A stretch of 5,138 nucleotides of DNA, from contig URCX01000136.1 in assembly GCA_900546465.1 (NCBI GenBank), positions 1 to 5,138 on the forward strand, given 5' to 3'. The position numbers and the translations under genes were made by a program. Position 1 is the first letter of the stretch. Every line of letters begins with the position of its first letter. Of this stretch, positions 1 to 5,138 are shown one piece after another. This DNA is from an uncultured Bacteroidota bacterium (GTDB taxonomy: Bacteria; Bacteroidota; Bacteroidia; Bacteroidales; P3). The notes under the pieces were generated by a model. The model saw only the letters and a list, made by a program, of their open reading frames with translations. It was not told the DNA's origin and did not search any database.

Positions 1-411
1 TCCGATTTGCTCTTGCTTGACGAGCCGACAAACGGACTTGATATTCCTTCCAAAAGTCAGTTCAGAAAAGTAATGCTTCGGGCAATGACGGACGAGAGCT
101 GCATAATCATTTCGACACATCAGGTAAGAGATTTGCACAACCTTATAGATTCTGTATTGATTCTTGATGATACGAACGTATTACTCAATGCAACAAATAC
201 GGAAATATGTGATAAAATCTATTTCGGACTTGTGGATAAAATGCCTGCCAACGAGAAGTTGCTCTATTCGGAAGACTCTTTGGGCGGTTTGCAGATAGTG
301 AAAGAGAATACGGAACATAAGGAAAGCAATCTTGATATTGAACTGCTGTTCAACGCAGTGTTCTCCAATAAAACAAGGTTCAAAGAATTGTTTCCCGCAA
401 AAACAGAATAG
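1..411 (+). CDS. ABC transporter ATP-binding protein, 3' part (5' end outside window)
   Basis: The reading frame is open from base 1, so this is the C-terminal 136 residues of a longer protein. It opens in the Walker B motif (four Leu, then Asp7-Glu8, the likely catalytic carboxylate pair) and runs into the D-loop (NGLD, residues 11-14). The H-loop follows (ISTHQ, switch His40). Walker A, the Q-loop and the LSGGQ signature must lie upstream of the window. After the nucleotide-binding core come about 85 residues of poorly conserved tail, as is common in BcrA/YtrB-type ATPases that pair with separate permeases. It would sit on the cytoplasmic face and power the membrane proteins encoded next to it. 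The stop TAG overlaps a GGAGG ribosome binding site for permease A, which starts 10 bases later, so the two are very probably cotranslated partners. The family is certain; the substrate is unknown. Confidence 0.95.
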   Translation, partial: SDLLLLDEPTNGLDIPSKSQFRKVMLRAMTDESCIIISTHQVRDLHNLIDSVLILDDTNVLLNATNTEICDKIYFGLVDKMPANEKLLYSEDSLGGLQIVKENTEHKESNLDIELLFNAVFSNKTRFKELFPAKTE

Positions 412-415
412 GAGG
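411..415 (+). promoter_or_regulatory. Ribosome binding site of permease A
   Basis: GGAGG begins on the last base of the ATPase stop codon and lies 6 bases before the ATG at 422. It is a strong Shine-Dalgarno match. That is notable because most Bacteroidota genes lack one. Confidence 0.75.
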
Positions 416-421
416 TAAGAG

Positions 422-1135
422 ATGAAATTCAGTTTCAAGCGATTTTTCGCATTGGCAAAAAGATATGCGACGGAAAATCTCCGATTAAATTCACTGTACG
501 CTTGTGCAGGGTTGTTCCTTATGCCGATAGCATATATCGGATTGGATTATAATGCATCTTTGTTGATACCTGCCATATATGTAATATTGTTTTTACCTGT
601 TGCAGAGAATTGTTTCGTTGAATATAAGAAGCCGAACAACAGAACGAACATGATTTTATTGCCGGCAACAACCTTTGAAAAATATCTGTGTTCTATTTTG
701 GTACAAGGTATTCTTGTGCCATTTGCTTGTGCCGCCATATTCATATTCGGCTTTTATATCGGAGATTTGCTATTTCCGCAAAATACAATGCATTTCAACA
801 TAGTGAAAGAAATATTCGGTGCAAATCCAAAAGACATATGGCTTATTGTATTGATATATGTGGCAGCGATAAGCATTTCAAGCTATGCTTCATTATGCTT
901 TAAGAAGTATTCCTCACTTATTCTGGTAGGAATAGTTTCTTTGGCGTTCATTGCTTGTTACAAACTGTGGGATAATATTTATCTTACAACCTTTCATTCC
1001 GAAGAAGTTTGGTTGCCTGCTTGTGTTGATGTGTTTCAGAATACTATCTACGCCTTTTGGACATGGGCATTTGCAATAATGATACCGGTTTTCTTGGGCT
1101 TGGCATATTTAAGATTGAAAGAAGAAAGGGCGTAA
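422..1135 (+). CDS. ABC permease-like membrane protein A (six predicted helices)
   Basis: This 237-residue protein has a short basic N-terminus and about six hydrophobic segments, near residues 24-41, 46-62, 91-117, 139-160, 163-181 and 208-229. It ends in a charged tail (YLRLKEERA). Between helices 2 and 3 lies a conserved polar loop: EYK at 67-69, RT at 74-75, LLPA at 79-82, EKY at 86-88. Permease B (1664-2386) shares this loop without gaps, as well as the GDL[LI]F motif at 114-118, the [FK]-K-x-S segment near 160-164 and the C-terminal tail, so the two are paralogues. Position directly behind an ABC ATPase and the six-helix layout make it the likely transmembrane subunit of that transporter (ABC-2-like). 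I cannot assign a named family or substrate. The start is fixed by a GGAGG site 6 bases upstream and by the match of MKFSFKR to MEFNLKR of permease B. Confidence 0.88.
   Translation: MKFSFKRFFALAKRYATENLRLNSLYACAGLFLMPIAYIGLDYNASLLIPAIYVILFLPVAENCFVEYKKPNNRTNMILLPATTFEKYLCSILVQGILVPFACAAIFIFGFYIGDLLFPQNTMHFNIVKEIFGANPKDIWLIVLIYVAAISISSYASLCFKKYSSLILVGIVSLAFIACYKLWDNIYLTTFHSEEVWLPACVDVFQNTIYAFWTWAFAIMIPVFLGLAYLRLKEERA
659..668 (+). repeat. 10-bp palindrome TTGCCGGCAA, copy 1
   Basis: A perfect inverted repeat inside permease A, at the codons for Leu-Pro-Ala of the conserved loop. The same 10 bases recur at 1631-1640, again encoding Leu-Pro-Ala. It could be a protein-binding site, or simply the same favoured codons used twice; the second is the simpler reading. 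Confidence 0.4.
1125..1130 (+). promoter_or_regulatory. Ribosome binding site of the GntR/YtrA-type regulator, inside the permease A coding end
   Basis: AAAGGG is formed by the codons for the final Glu-Arg-Ala of permease A and lies 6 bases before the ATG at 1137. It falls at the end of a 27-base segment (1104-1130) that matches 2355-2381 at 24 positions, where the paralogous permease B likewise supplies the site for its downstream gene. Confidence 0.6.
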
Positions 1136-1136
1136 T

Positions 1137-1517
1137 ATGATAATGCAATCACAAACCCCGATTTTCCAACAACTCGCCTTCAAGATATGCGATGAGATTT
1201 TGGATAACAAATTCCAAACCGACAGTCGCATACCCTCGGTGAGGGAGTTGGCTGCCGATTGCGAGGTTAATCCGAATACGGTCGTGAAGTCGTGTGAATG
1301 GCTGACCAATAATGGGATAATATATAACAAAAGAGGATTGGGATACTTTGTATCCGGAGAGGCGGTCGGGCGTATTCTTGAATTAAGACGGCAACAATTC
1401 ACAGGAGAATACCTGCCTGTGGTATTCAGAGCGATGAATCAACTCTCCATAAGCATGGAAGAAGTATCGGAATTATATGAAGAGTATAACAAAACAAATA
1501 AACAAGAAAAGATATGA
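1137..1517 (+). CDS. GntR-superfamily transcriptional regulator, YtrA type
   Basis: This 126-residue protein has an N-terminal winged helix-turn-helix at about residues 8-73. The strongest signals are IPSVRELA (32-39), the recognition-helix motif VNPNTV (44-49) and the wing RGLGYFV (66-72), all hallmarks of the GntR fold. The C-terminal part (about 74-118) is only a short, largely helical segment. That length and the VNPNTV motif place it in the YtrA subfamily, whose short tails serve dimerisation rather than binding a metabolite. YtrA-type proteins usually repress the ABC-transporter operon that contains them, and this gene lies between the two permease genes, so autoregulation of the whole operon is likely. 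No operator is visible; the operon promoter should lie upstream of the window. The start is 1 base after the permease A stop, with AAAGGG 6 bases upstream; an in-frame ATG at 1143 is an alternative. The stop overlaps the start of the next gene (ATGA). Confidence 0.93.
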   Translation: MIMQSQTPIFQQLAFKICDEILDNKFQTDSRIPSVRELAADCEVNPNTVVKSCEWLTNNGIIYNKRGLGYFVSGEAVGRILELRRQQFTGEYLPVVFRAMNQLSISMEEVSELYEEYNKTNKQEKI

Positions 1518-1657
1518 AAGTAAGACTCAGCACGAAGCTGACTTTGAGCTTCGTAATCTTAATGATAATTGCCACAATCGCTGCAATGAAAGTGGCACAA
1601 ACAAGAGCAATAAATTGTAATGCCAAGGCATTGCCGGCAATTCACCAAAACAAATAA
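1514..1657 (+). CDS. Small single-helix membrane protein A (47 residues), unrecognised family
   Basis: The start ATG overlaps the regulator's TGA stop (ATGA), the usual arrangement for coupled translation. The 47-residue product has a basic N-terminus (K2, R4, K8) and one hydrophobic helix at about residues 9-28. A short polar tail follows, with a lone Cys35. Its first residues, MKVR-x-x-TKL, match the start of small B (from the ATG at 2399), and an ungapped alignment of the first 31 residues gives 11 identities with many conservative changes. The bases ATATGAAAGTAAGA are identical at both starts (1512-1525 and 2397-2410). The paralogy, the tight coupling and the clean fit between neighbours support a real gene despite its size. 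It probably sits in the inner membrane as an accessory to the ABC transporter; that role is inference. I recognise no named family. Confidence 0.75.
   Translation: MKVRLSTKLTLSFVILMIIATIAAMKVAQTRAINCNAKALPAIHQNK
1619..1632 (+). repeat. Short inverted repeat (stem AATGCC / GGCATT)
   Basis: Six bases on each side of AA are complementary; as RNA, five pairs with a four-base loop is the realistic form. It lies inside the end of small A and shares bases 1630-1632 with the next palindrome, so the two foldings compete. Confidence 0.4.
1630..1641 (+). repeat. 12-bp perfect palindrome ATTGCCGGCAAT, copy 2 of the TTGCCGGCAA motif
   Basis: A perfect 12-base inverted repeat near the end of small A, 22 bases before the permease B start. 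Its 10-base core also occurs at 659-668. An outer pair AATTG (1613-1617) / CAATT (1638-1642) could enclose the adjoining stem. It may be an operator, an mRNA structure that tunes permease B translation, or a coding coincidence. Confidence 0.4.
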
Positions 1658-1661
1658 GGAG
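1656..1661 (+). promoter_or_regulatory. Ribosome binding site of permease B with unusually short spacing
   Basis: AAGGAG overlaps the small A stop codon (TAAGGAG) and is only 2 bases from the ATG at 1664. Such spacing is much tighter than usual. The start is nevertheless well supported, because MEFNLKR matches the permease A N-terminus and the next in-frame ATG (1685) would remove it. Confidence 0.6.
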
Positions 1662-1663
1662 AT

Positions 1664-2386
1664 ATGGAATTTAATTTGAAAAGAATGCTTTTTGTATTGA
1701 AGAGAACATGTATGCTTTATTTCAAAGACATGCTTCATTCTTGCATTACGCTGTTTGCATTCGGTATATTGGCACCGAAATTATTCGGAAGCGAGATGCT
1801 TATCGCTATGTATGGCTTTATTACACTTATTATACTCGCTCAATTCTCTTTCAGGGAGTATAAGACAAAGCAAGGTCGCACGGCAATTCTGCTTCTGCCC
1901 GCTTCCAATTTGGAAAAGTACATTTCGGAGATTTTATTCATCATGTTCGTGTATCCTGCCGTCTTGGAATTTTTCACTCTCACAGGTTTGATGATGGGGG
2001 ATCTGATTTTCTTGAACACAGATGCCATGTTAAGCGATTTCAACTTCATGTTGAAGCAAGCCATCGGCTATGAGTATTGGGATTTCGTCTTTATGCTCTT
2101 CGGAATAGCCGGCTGCTTTGTATTATTCTTCGGGTCATTGCTGTTTAAGAGGTTTTCCGCAGTCAAAATGTTCGCAATATTTTGCGTAGGCATGGTCGGC
2201 ATGATAGTATTCACTTTGGAAATGTACTCACCTGAGAATATGCAATGGTATGACAGTCTGTTCGCACAAGAATACATCAATGTGTTCGGTAATATCATGG
2301 ATTTATATCTCCCATGGGCAGGCGGAATAAGTGCAGTGTTCTTTATAGTGATTACATATTTGAGATTAAAGGAAGAAAGGGTCTGA
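1664..2386 (+). CDS. ABC permease-like membrane protein B, paralogue of permease A
   Basis: This 240-residue protein has the same plan as permease A: a basic N-terminus, about six hydrophobic segments (near residues 24-41, 44-62, 89-116, 139-161, 167-185 and 214-232) and a closing YLRLKEER tail. The loop between helices 2 and 3 carries EYK (65-67), RT (72-73), LLPA (77-80) and EKY (84-86). Over the 22 residues from EYK to EKY, 12 are identical to permease A without gaps. GDLIF (112-116) and FKRFS (161-165) also correspond. Outside these motifs the two have diverged widely, so the duplication is old. A and B may form a heterodimer on the upstream ATPase, or two alternative transporters; the single ATPase visible here makes the heterodimer attractive, though other ATPase genes could lie upstream. 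Its stop is followed after 3 bases by small B. Confidence 0.88.
   Translation: MEFNLKRMLFVLKRTCMLYFKDMLHSCITLFAFGILAPKLFGSEMLIAMYGFITLIILAQFSFREYKTKQGRTAILLLPASNLEKYISEILFIMFVYPAVLEFFTLTGLMMGDLIFLNTDAMLSDFNFMLKQAIGYEYWDFVFMLFGIAGCFVLFFGSLLFKRFSAVKMFAIFCVGMVGMIVFTLEMYSPENMQWYDSLFAQEYINVFGNIMDLYLPWAGGISAVFFIVITYLRLKEERV
2376..2381 (+). promoter_or_regulatory. Ribosome binding site of small B, inside the permease B coding end
   Basis: AAAGGG lies 8 bases before the ATG at 2390 and 17 before the alternative ATG at 2399, so it favours 2390. It is the counterpart of the site at 1125-1130 at the end of permease A. Confidence 0.6.
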
Positions 2387-2389
2387 AAA

Positions 2390-2680
2390 ATGAAGTATAT
2401 GAAAGTAAGAAAAACAACAAAGCTCCTTATAGGCTTCATCATTGCCTTTTTGCTGTCGGGATATATTGTTTTCAAGATGGCGGATAGCAAAGGCAGGGAG
2501 GCAGTTGCAAGAGCAGAGAAAGCAGAACGAAGTTTGACTGAACCAAACGAAAGAGTTTCACGCATTAAAAACATAATCAAAAATGAAAGAGTTAAGACTA
2601 TCCAAATGGATACCATTGTTATTTCTCCTGATGGGGACACTGTGTACAGCAGCTCAACATCGGTTGACATTGATTGGTAA
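2390..2680 (+). CDS. Single-helix membrane protein B (96 residues), paralogue of small A with an added C-terminal domain
   Basis: The product has a strongly basic start (K2, K5, R7, K8, K11), one hydrophobic helix at about residues 12-29 and a charged, Ala-rich helical stretch at 32-70 that could be a short coiled coil. It ends in a polar, strand-like segment with DTIVISPDGDTVY (74-86) and the terminal DIDW. The N-terminus aligns with small A if counted from Met4 (ATG at 2399), so either ATG could be the true start; the ribosome binding site favours 2390, the paralogue favours 2399. The C-terminal half is absent from small A and probably lies in the periplasm, although the basic residues on both sides of the helix leave topology open. 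Codons for residues 65-96 overlap the start of the outer-membrane gene in another frame. I recognise no family; a link between the ABC complex and the outer-membrane protein is only a guess. Confidence 0.75.
   Translation: MKYMKVRKTTKLLIGFIIAFLLSGYIVFKMADSKGREAVARAEKAERSLTEPNERVSRIKNIIKNERVKTIQMDTIVISPDGDTVYSSSTSVDIDW
2583..2654 (+). other. Signal peptide of the outer-membrane receptor
   Basis: Residues 1-24 have a basic n-region (K2, R5, K8), a hydrophobic core (about 10-20) and a likely signal peptidase I site after Thr22-Ala23-Ala24, so the mature protein would begin with Gln25. Cys21 is preceded by Leu and does not form a lipobox, so a lipoprotein is unlikely. The exact cleavage site is a prediction by eye. 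Confidence 0.75.
2583..2680 (+). other. 98-base out-of-frame overlap between small B and the outer-membrane receptor gene
   Basis: These bases encode the last 32 residues and stop of small B in one frame and the complete signal peptide plus first mature residues of the receptor in the +1 frame. Both readings look real: one is a polar, structured tail, the other a canonical signal peptide. The receptor cannot start earlier, because its frame has a TAA at 2574-2576. Confidence 0.75.
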
Positions 2681-5066
2681 TATAACGGATGAAAAGAGCA
2701 ACGAGCCGATTGCTTTCTGCAATGTGGTGCTTATGAATGCCGACGGCACAAAAACAATAGGCGGTACATCCACCGATGAAAAAGGAGTATTTGAATTGAA
2801 GTTCAAAGGGAGCGAGTCTTTTGTGTTCCATGCGAGTTATATAGGCTATGAAAATATCTCTTTCGAGATAAACCCGAAAGAATTGGCTGCGAACAAGCAG
2901 GATACTCTCTTTTTGTACAACTTGAAAATGCTATCCGTAGGGGAAGAGTTGGAAGAAGTGAAAGTGGTTGCCAAGGTAAAACGTTATGAGATGAATGCGG
3001 ATAAACTCATCATGAATGTCGATGAGGCGACAACGGCAACCGTGGTAACGGCTTTCGATTTGCTGCGAAAGGTTCCCGGAGTGGCAATAGACAAGGACGA
3101 TAATCTTACGCTCAACGGGCAGGGCGGCGTGTTGTTCCAGTTCAACGGCAGAGACATGCGGCTCGGCTGGGAAGCGATAAAGGCAATGCTTAAAGGTATG
3201 AACCCTCAGCAGGTGGAAAAATTCGAAGTCATCACCAATCCTTCGGCGAAATACGATGCGGAAGGTTCCGCCGGCATCATCAACATAAAGATGAAGAAGA
3301 ACCAAAACTTCGGTTTCAACGGCTCTGCCAATGCAGGAGCATATTACGATACGGAGTTGTCTCTTACAGGCGGCTTCAACCTTAACTATGTCGATGACAA
3401 ATGGACGGCAAGTCTTAATTACGGTTACTCGAGTTGGAAAAGCAGAACATCTACGACTGCCGACAGGTATTCTTTTTTGACTTCGGACGATACAATGCGT
3501 TTCTTCACGCCCGAATTTGAGTCTTTGTGGAGCGGTGGCGGTCATAATCTGTCTTTTTCTGCCGATTACCTTATCGATGACGACAATTCCGTCGGTATTT
3601 ACACCACATACAATCATTATGCTCAACCCGAGTGGAACTATTTGCAGCAACAAAAAATCTCTCAAAGTCCTTCGCTCGACCGATTTGTCAGAAGCCTCGA
3701 TTATAACTTCCTGCAAAAAAGTTCTTCAAACAATCTGCTGCTCGGAACCACTTATCTGCATAAATTCGACAGCCTCGGAACCAAATTGCAATTCGACATC
3801 AGCGGAACAATCAACTCTTCCGATGATATGAATAATGTACGTACGGACTATGTTCTGCTTGTCAACGACAGCATCTACAAGAAAGAACTTGTGGAAAACA
3901 GTGTAAAGAACTCCTATAATACCTTTGTGGCAAAGGTGGATTTCCAAAAGCCGACATTGAAATATGGTACTTTCGAGGCAGGAGCGAAAGTTGCTTTCAC
4001 CTCTTTGGACAATGATTTCGTGAAAGCCGAGAGCATGGCAGAGAAAGTGCAGAATAATTTTCTCTTTTCGGAAGACATCATCGCAGCATACCTTTCCTAT
4101 TCCAAGAACTTGGGTAAGAATACCTCTCTTCGGGCAGGGCTGAGGTTTGAACACACCAAAACAAAAGGTGAAACGGCAGGTAGCGACAGCACGAGTACCA
4201 ATTCATATTCGGATTTGTTCCCGAACATTTCTATAAATCACAACTTCAACCAATTCAACAGCCTTTCCCTAAGTTACAACTACCGTATTTCCCGACCTTC
4301 TTACGACCAAATGAATCCGTTTTTGCAAAAGTTATCCGATTATTCTTACAAAAGCGGTAATCCTCTGCTCAAACCGCAATACACTCACAACATAGGATTG
4401 AATTATTCACTCTTTTATATGGCGTTTTTAAGCGTAAATTACGGCTACGGCAGTGATTTCGTCAGTCAGGTGGTTCTTCCATATCACGATGACGGCAGTA
4501 CATTGAATCGTCCGGACAATATAGCGACAAATCAAAACCTGAATATAGGATTGAGCTTCGTTGCTCCTCTTGCGAAATGGTTGGATGTGAACTTCTACGG
4601 GCAGATAAACTTTACCAATGTTGTTTATAAGCAACAAGATGCGGAAATGAAGATAGACAATACGTCCTATATGTGTTTTGCTTCGGTGAATTTCACCCTG
4701 CCTGCCAAGATTAAGCTCTCCCTAAGCGGTCATTATATGAGCGGAGGCTTGTGGGCAATATACAAATACGGCGACTCGTATTCATTGAACTTGGGTTTAT
4801 CGAGAGCCTTCCTGAAAGACGACAAATTGAACGTAAGTATCGGTCTTAACAATATGTTTGCCAAAAGAGATATGAGCAGCGAATTTACCCAGAACAATAT
4901 GTATCAGACAATCAATACCCGCATTCCGGGAACCATGTTTTCGATTAACCTGCGATATAACTTCGGAAAGATGTACCAAAACAAGAAGTTGAGCAAAATA
5001 AAGTCCGATGACATGAATGACAGAGCCGTAGGCGGAACAGGCAACAATGCCGGCGGTAAACGATAA
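2583..5066 (+). CDS. TonB-dependent receptor-like outer-membrane beta-barrel protein (OMP_b-brl_3 type)
   Basis: The gene is complete, 827 residues. After the signal peptide (1-24) comes a CarboxypepD_reg-like beta domain (about 27-115, with TDEKGVFEL at 64-72 and YIGYE at 86-90). A plug-like domain follows (about 120-238, with LLRKVPGV at 160-167, FNGR at 187-190 and NPSAKYDAEGSAGIINI at 219-235). The barrel runs from about 240 to 798 and includes RISRPSYDQMNPF (568-580) and GNPLLKPQYT (592-601), both typical of the Bacteroidota 'outer membrane beta-barrel family' rather than the longer SusC proteins. The last strand, FSINLRYNF (786-794), is followed by a polar Gly/Asn-rich tail of about 30 residues. 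No SusD-like partner follows it in the visible 72 bases. The start has no Shine-Dalgarno site but an A-rich leader; ATG 2583 is the only start that keeps the signal peptide. It may import or sense a ligand, or work with the ABC complex; the substrate is unknown. Confidence 0.93.
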   Translation: MKELRLSKWIPLLFLLMGTLCTAAQHRLTLIGNITDEKSNEPIAFCNVVLMNADGTKTIGGTSTDEKGVFELKFKGSESFVFHASYIGYENISFEINPKELAANKQDTLFLYNLKMLSVGEELEEVKVVAKVKRYEMNADKLIMNVDEATTATVVTAFDLLRKVPGVAIDKDDNLTLNGQGGVLFQFNGRDMRLGWEAIKAMLKGMNPQQVEKFEVITNPSAKYDAEGSAGIINIKMKKNQNFGFNGSANAGAYYDTELSLTGGFNLNYVDDKWTASLNYGYSSWKSRTSTTADRYSFLTSDDTMRFFTPEFESLWSGGGHNLSFSADYLIDDDNSVGIYTTYNHYAQPEWNYLQQQKISQSPSLDRFVRSLDYNFLQKSSSNNLLLGTTYLHKFDSLGTKLQFDISGTINSSDDMNNVRTDYVLLVNDSIYKKELVENSVKNSYNTFVAKVDFQKPTLKYGTFEAGAKVAFTSLDNDFVKAESMAEKVQNNFLFSEDIIAAYLSYSKNLGKNTSLRAGLRFEHTKTKGETAGSDSTSTNSYSDLFPNISINHNFNQFNSLSLSYNYRISRPSYDQMNPFLQKLSDYSYKSGNPLLKPQYTHNIGLNYSLFYMAFLSVNYGYGSDFVSQVVLPYHDDGSTLNRPDNIATNQNLNIGLSFVAPLAKWLDVNFYGQINFTNVVYKQQDAEMKIDNTSYMCFASVNFTLPAKIKLSLSGHYMSGGLWAIYKYGDSYSLNLGLSRAFLKDDKLNVSIGLNNMFAKRDMSSEFTQNNMYQTINTRIPGTMFSINLRYNFGKMYQNKKLSKIKSDDMNDRAVGGTGNNAGGKR

Positions 5067-5138
5067 ACATTTTTTGTATTTTCCGATTTCGGGCGTAAGA
5101 AGGTCCAAGCAAAGAATATTCCGGCACAAACTCCGGTT
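5067..5138. other. Downstream sequence, no gene or clear terminator seen
   Basis: These 72 bases follow the receptor stop. A run of six T (5070-5075) has no convincing hairpin in front of it, and CCGATTTCGG a little further on could form only a tiny stem. No start codon with coding character is visible before the window ends. Confidence 0.5.

Noticed and set aside
1490..1657. 12-base direct repeat CAAAACAAATAA at 1490-1501 and 1646-1657
   Set aside because: It is A-rich and low in complexity, and ends in different contexts (inside the regulator gene; over the small A stop). It may reflect A-rich leaders before start codons rather than a mobile-element or duplication scar.
2068..2670. Minus-strand open frame (200 codons) across the end of permease B and small B
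   Set aside because: It is antisense to two supported genes and crosses their boundary. The translation shows no recognisable fold; its hydrophobic patches mirror the membrane segments on the other strand.
2583..2680. Frameshift or sequencing error fusing small B and the receptor
   Set aside because: Each frame has its own sensible ending or beginning: small B ends in a plausible polar tail with a stop, and the receptor begins with a proper signal peptide. Joining them would destroy the signal peptide.
2931..3716. Long minus-strand open frame (261 codons) inside the receptor gene
   Set aside because: It lies wholly antisense to a well-supported coding region and its product is rich in Arg, His, Val and Ile in the pattern expected from a reverse-complement shadow. 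No domain or start signal is visible.
3726..4154. Minus-strand open frame (142 codons) in the receptor barrel
   Set aside because: A Cys/His/Ile-rich shadow translation opposite conserved barrel sequence, with no start signal.
2583..5066. SusC-type nutrient receptor of a polysaccharide utilisation locus
   Set aside because: The protein is shorter than SusC proteins, carries the OMP_b-brl_3-type motifs instead, and no SusD-like gene or glycan enzymes are visible nearby.
5067..5100. Possible terminator or promoter after the receptor gene
   Set aside because: The T run has no stable hairpin before it, CCGATTTCGG gives only a three- to four-pair stem, and although TTTG occurs at 5073-5076 there is no TAnnTTTG element at the right distance for a Bacteroides promoter.

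Overview
The window is a tightly packed stretch of plus-strand DNA that looks like one operon from a Bacteroidota bacterium, probably Bacteroidales. The main reason is the last gene: an outer-membrane beta-barrel/TonB-receptor-type protein with an N-terminal CarboxypepD_reg-like domain, a combination typical of that phylum. Moderate-to-low GC and A-rich translation starts fit too. The species cannot be told from the sequence.

Layout, left to right: (1) the 3' part of an ABC-transporter ATPase, cut by the window edge (1-411); (2) a six-helix ABC permease-like protein, 'permease A' (422-1135); (3) a short GntR-superfamily repressor of the YtrA type (1137-1517); (4) a 47-residue single-helix membrane protein, 'small A' (1514-1657), easily missed by length cut-offs; (5) 'permease B', a paralogue of permease A (1664-2386); (6) a 96-residue single-helix protein, 'small B' (2390-2680), whose N-terminus resembles small A; (7) a complete 827-residue outer-membrane receptor-like barrel (2583-5066), whose signal peptide is read in a different frame across the last 98 bases of small B. 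The final 72 bases hold nothing I can call.

Genes (1) to (6) are separated by 10 bases or fewer or overlap, and no internal promoter is visible, so co-transcription is likely. The set resembles the Ytr-type arrangement known from Firmicutes (YtrA repressor, ATPase and membrane subunits, induced by envelope stress). Here the membrane part seems to have been duplicated as a permease + small-protein unit, and an outer-membrane barrel is attached to the end. The inference is a ligand-responsive inner-membrane ABC complex, perhaps with two different permeases and two small accessory subunits, produced together with an outer-membrane partner. The substrate and direction of transport are unknown.

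The points most worth a second look are the 98-base out-of-frame overlap, the pair of small membrane proteins, the duplicated permease/small-protein unit, and the conserved permease C-terminus whose codons also supply the ribosome binding site of the next gene.
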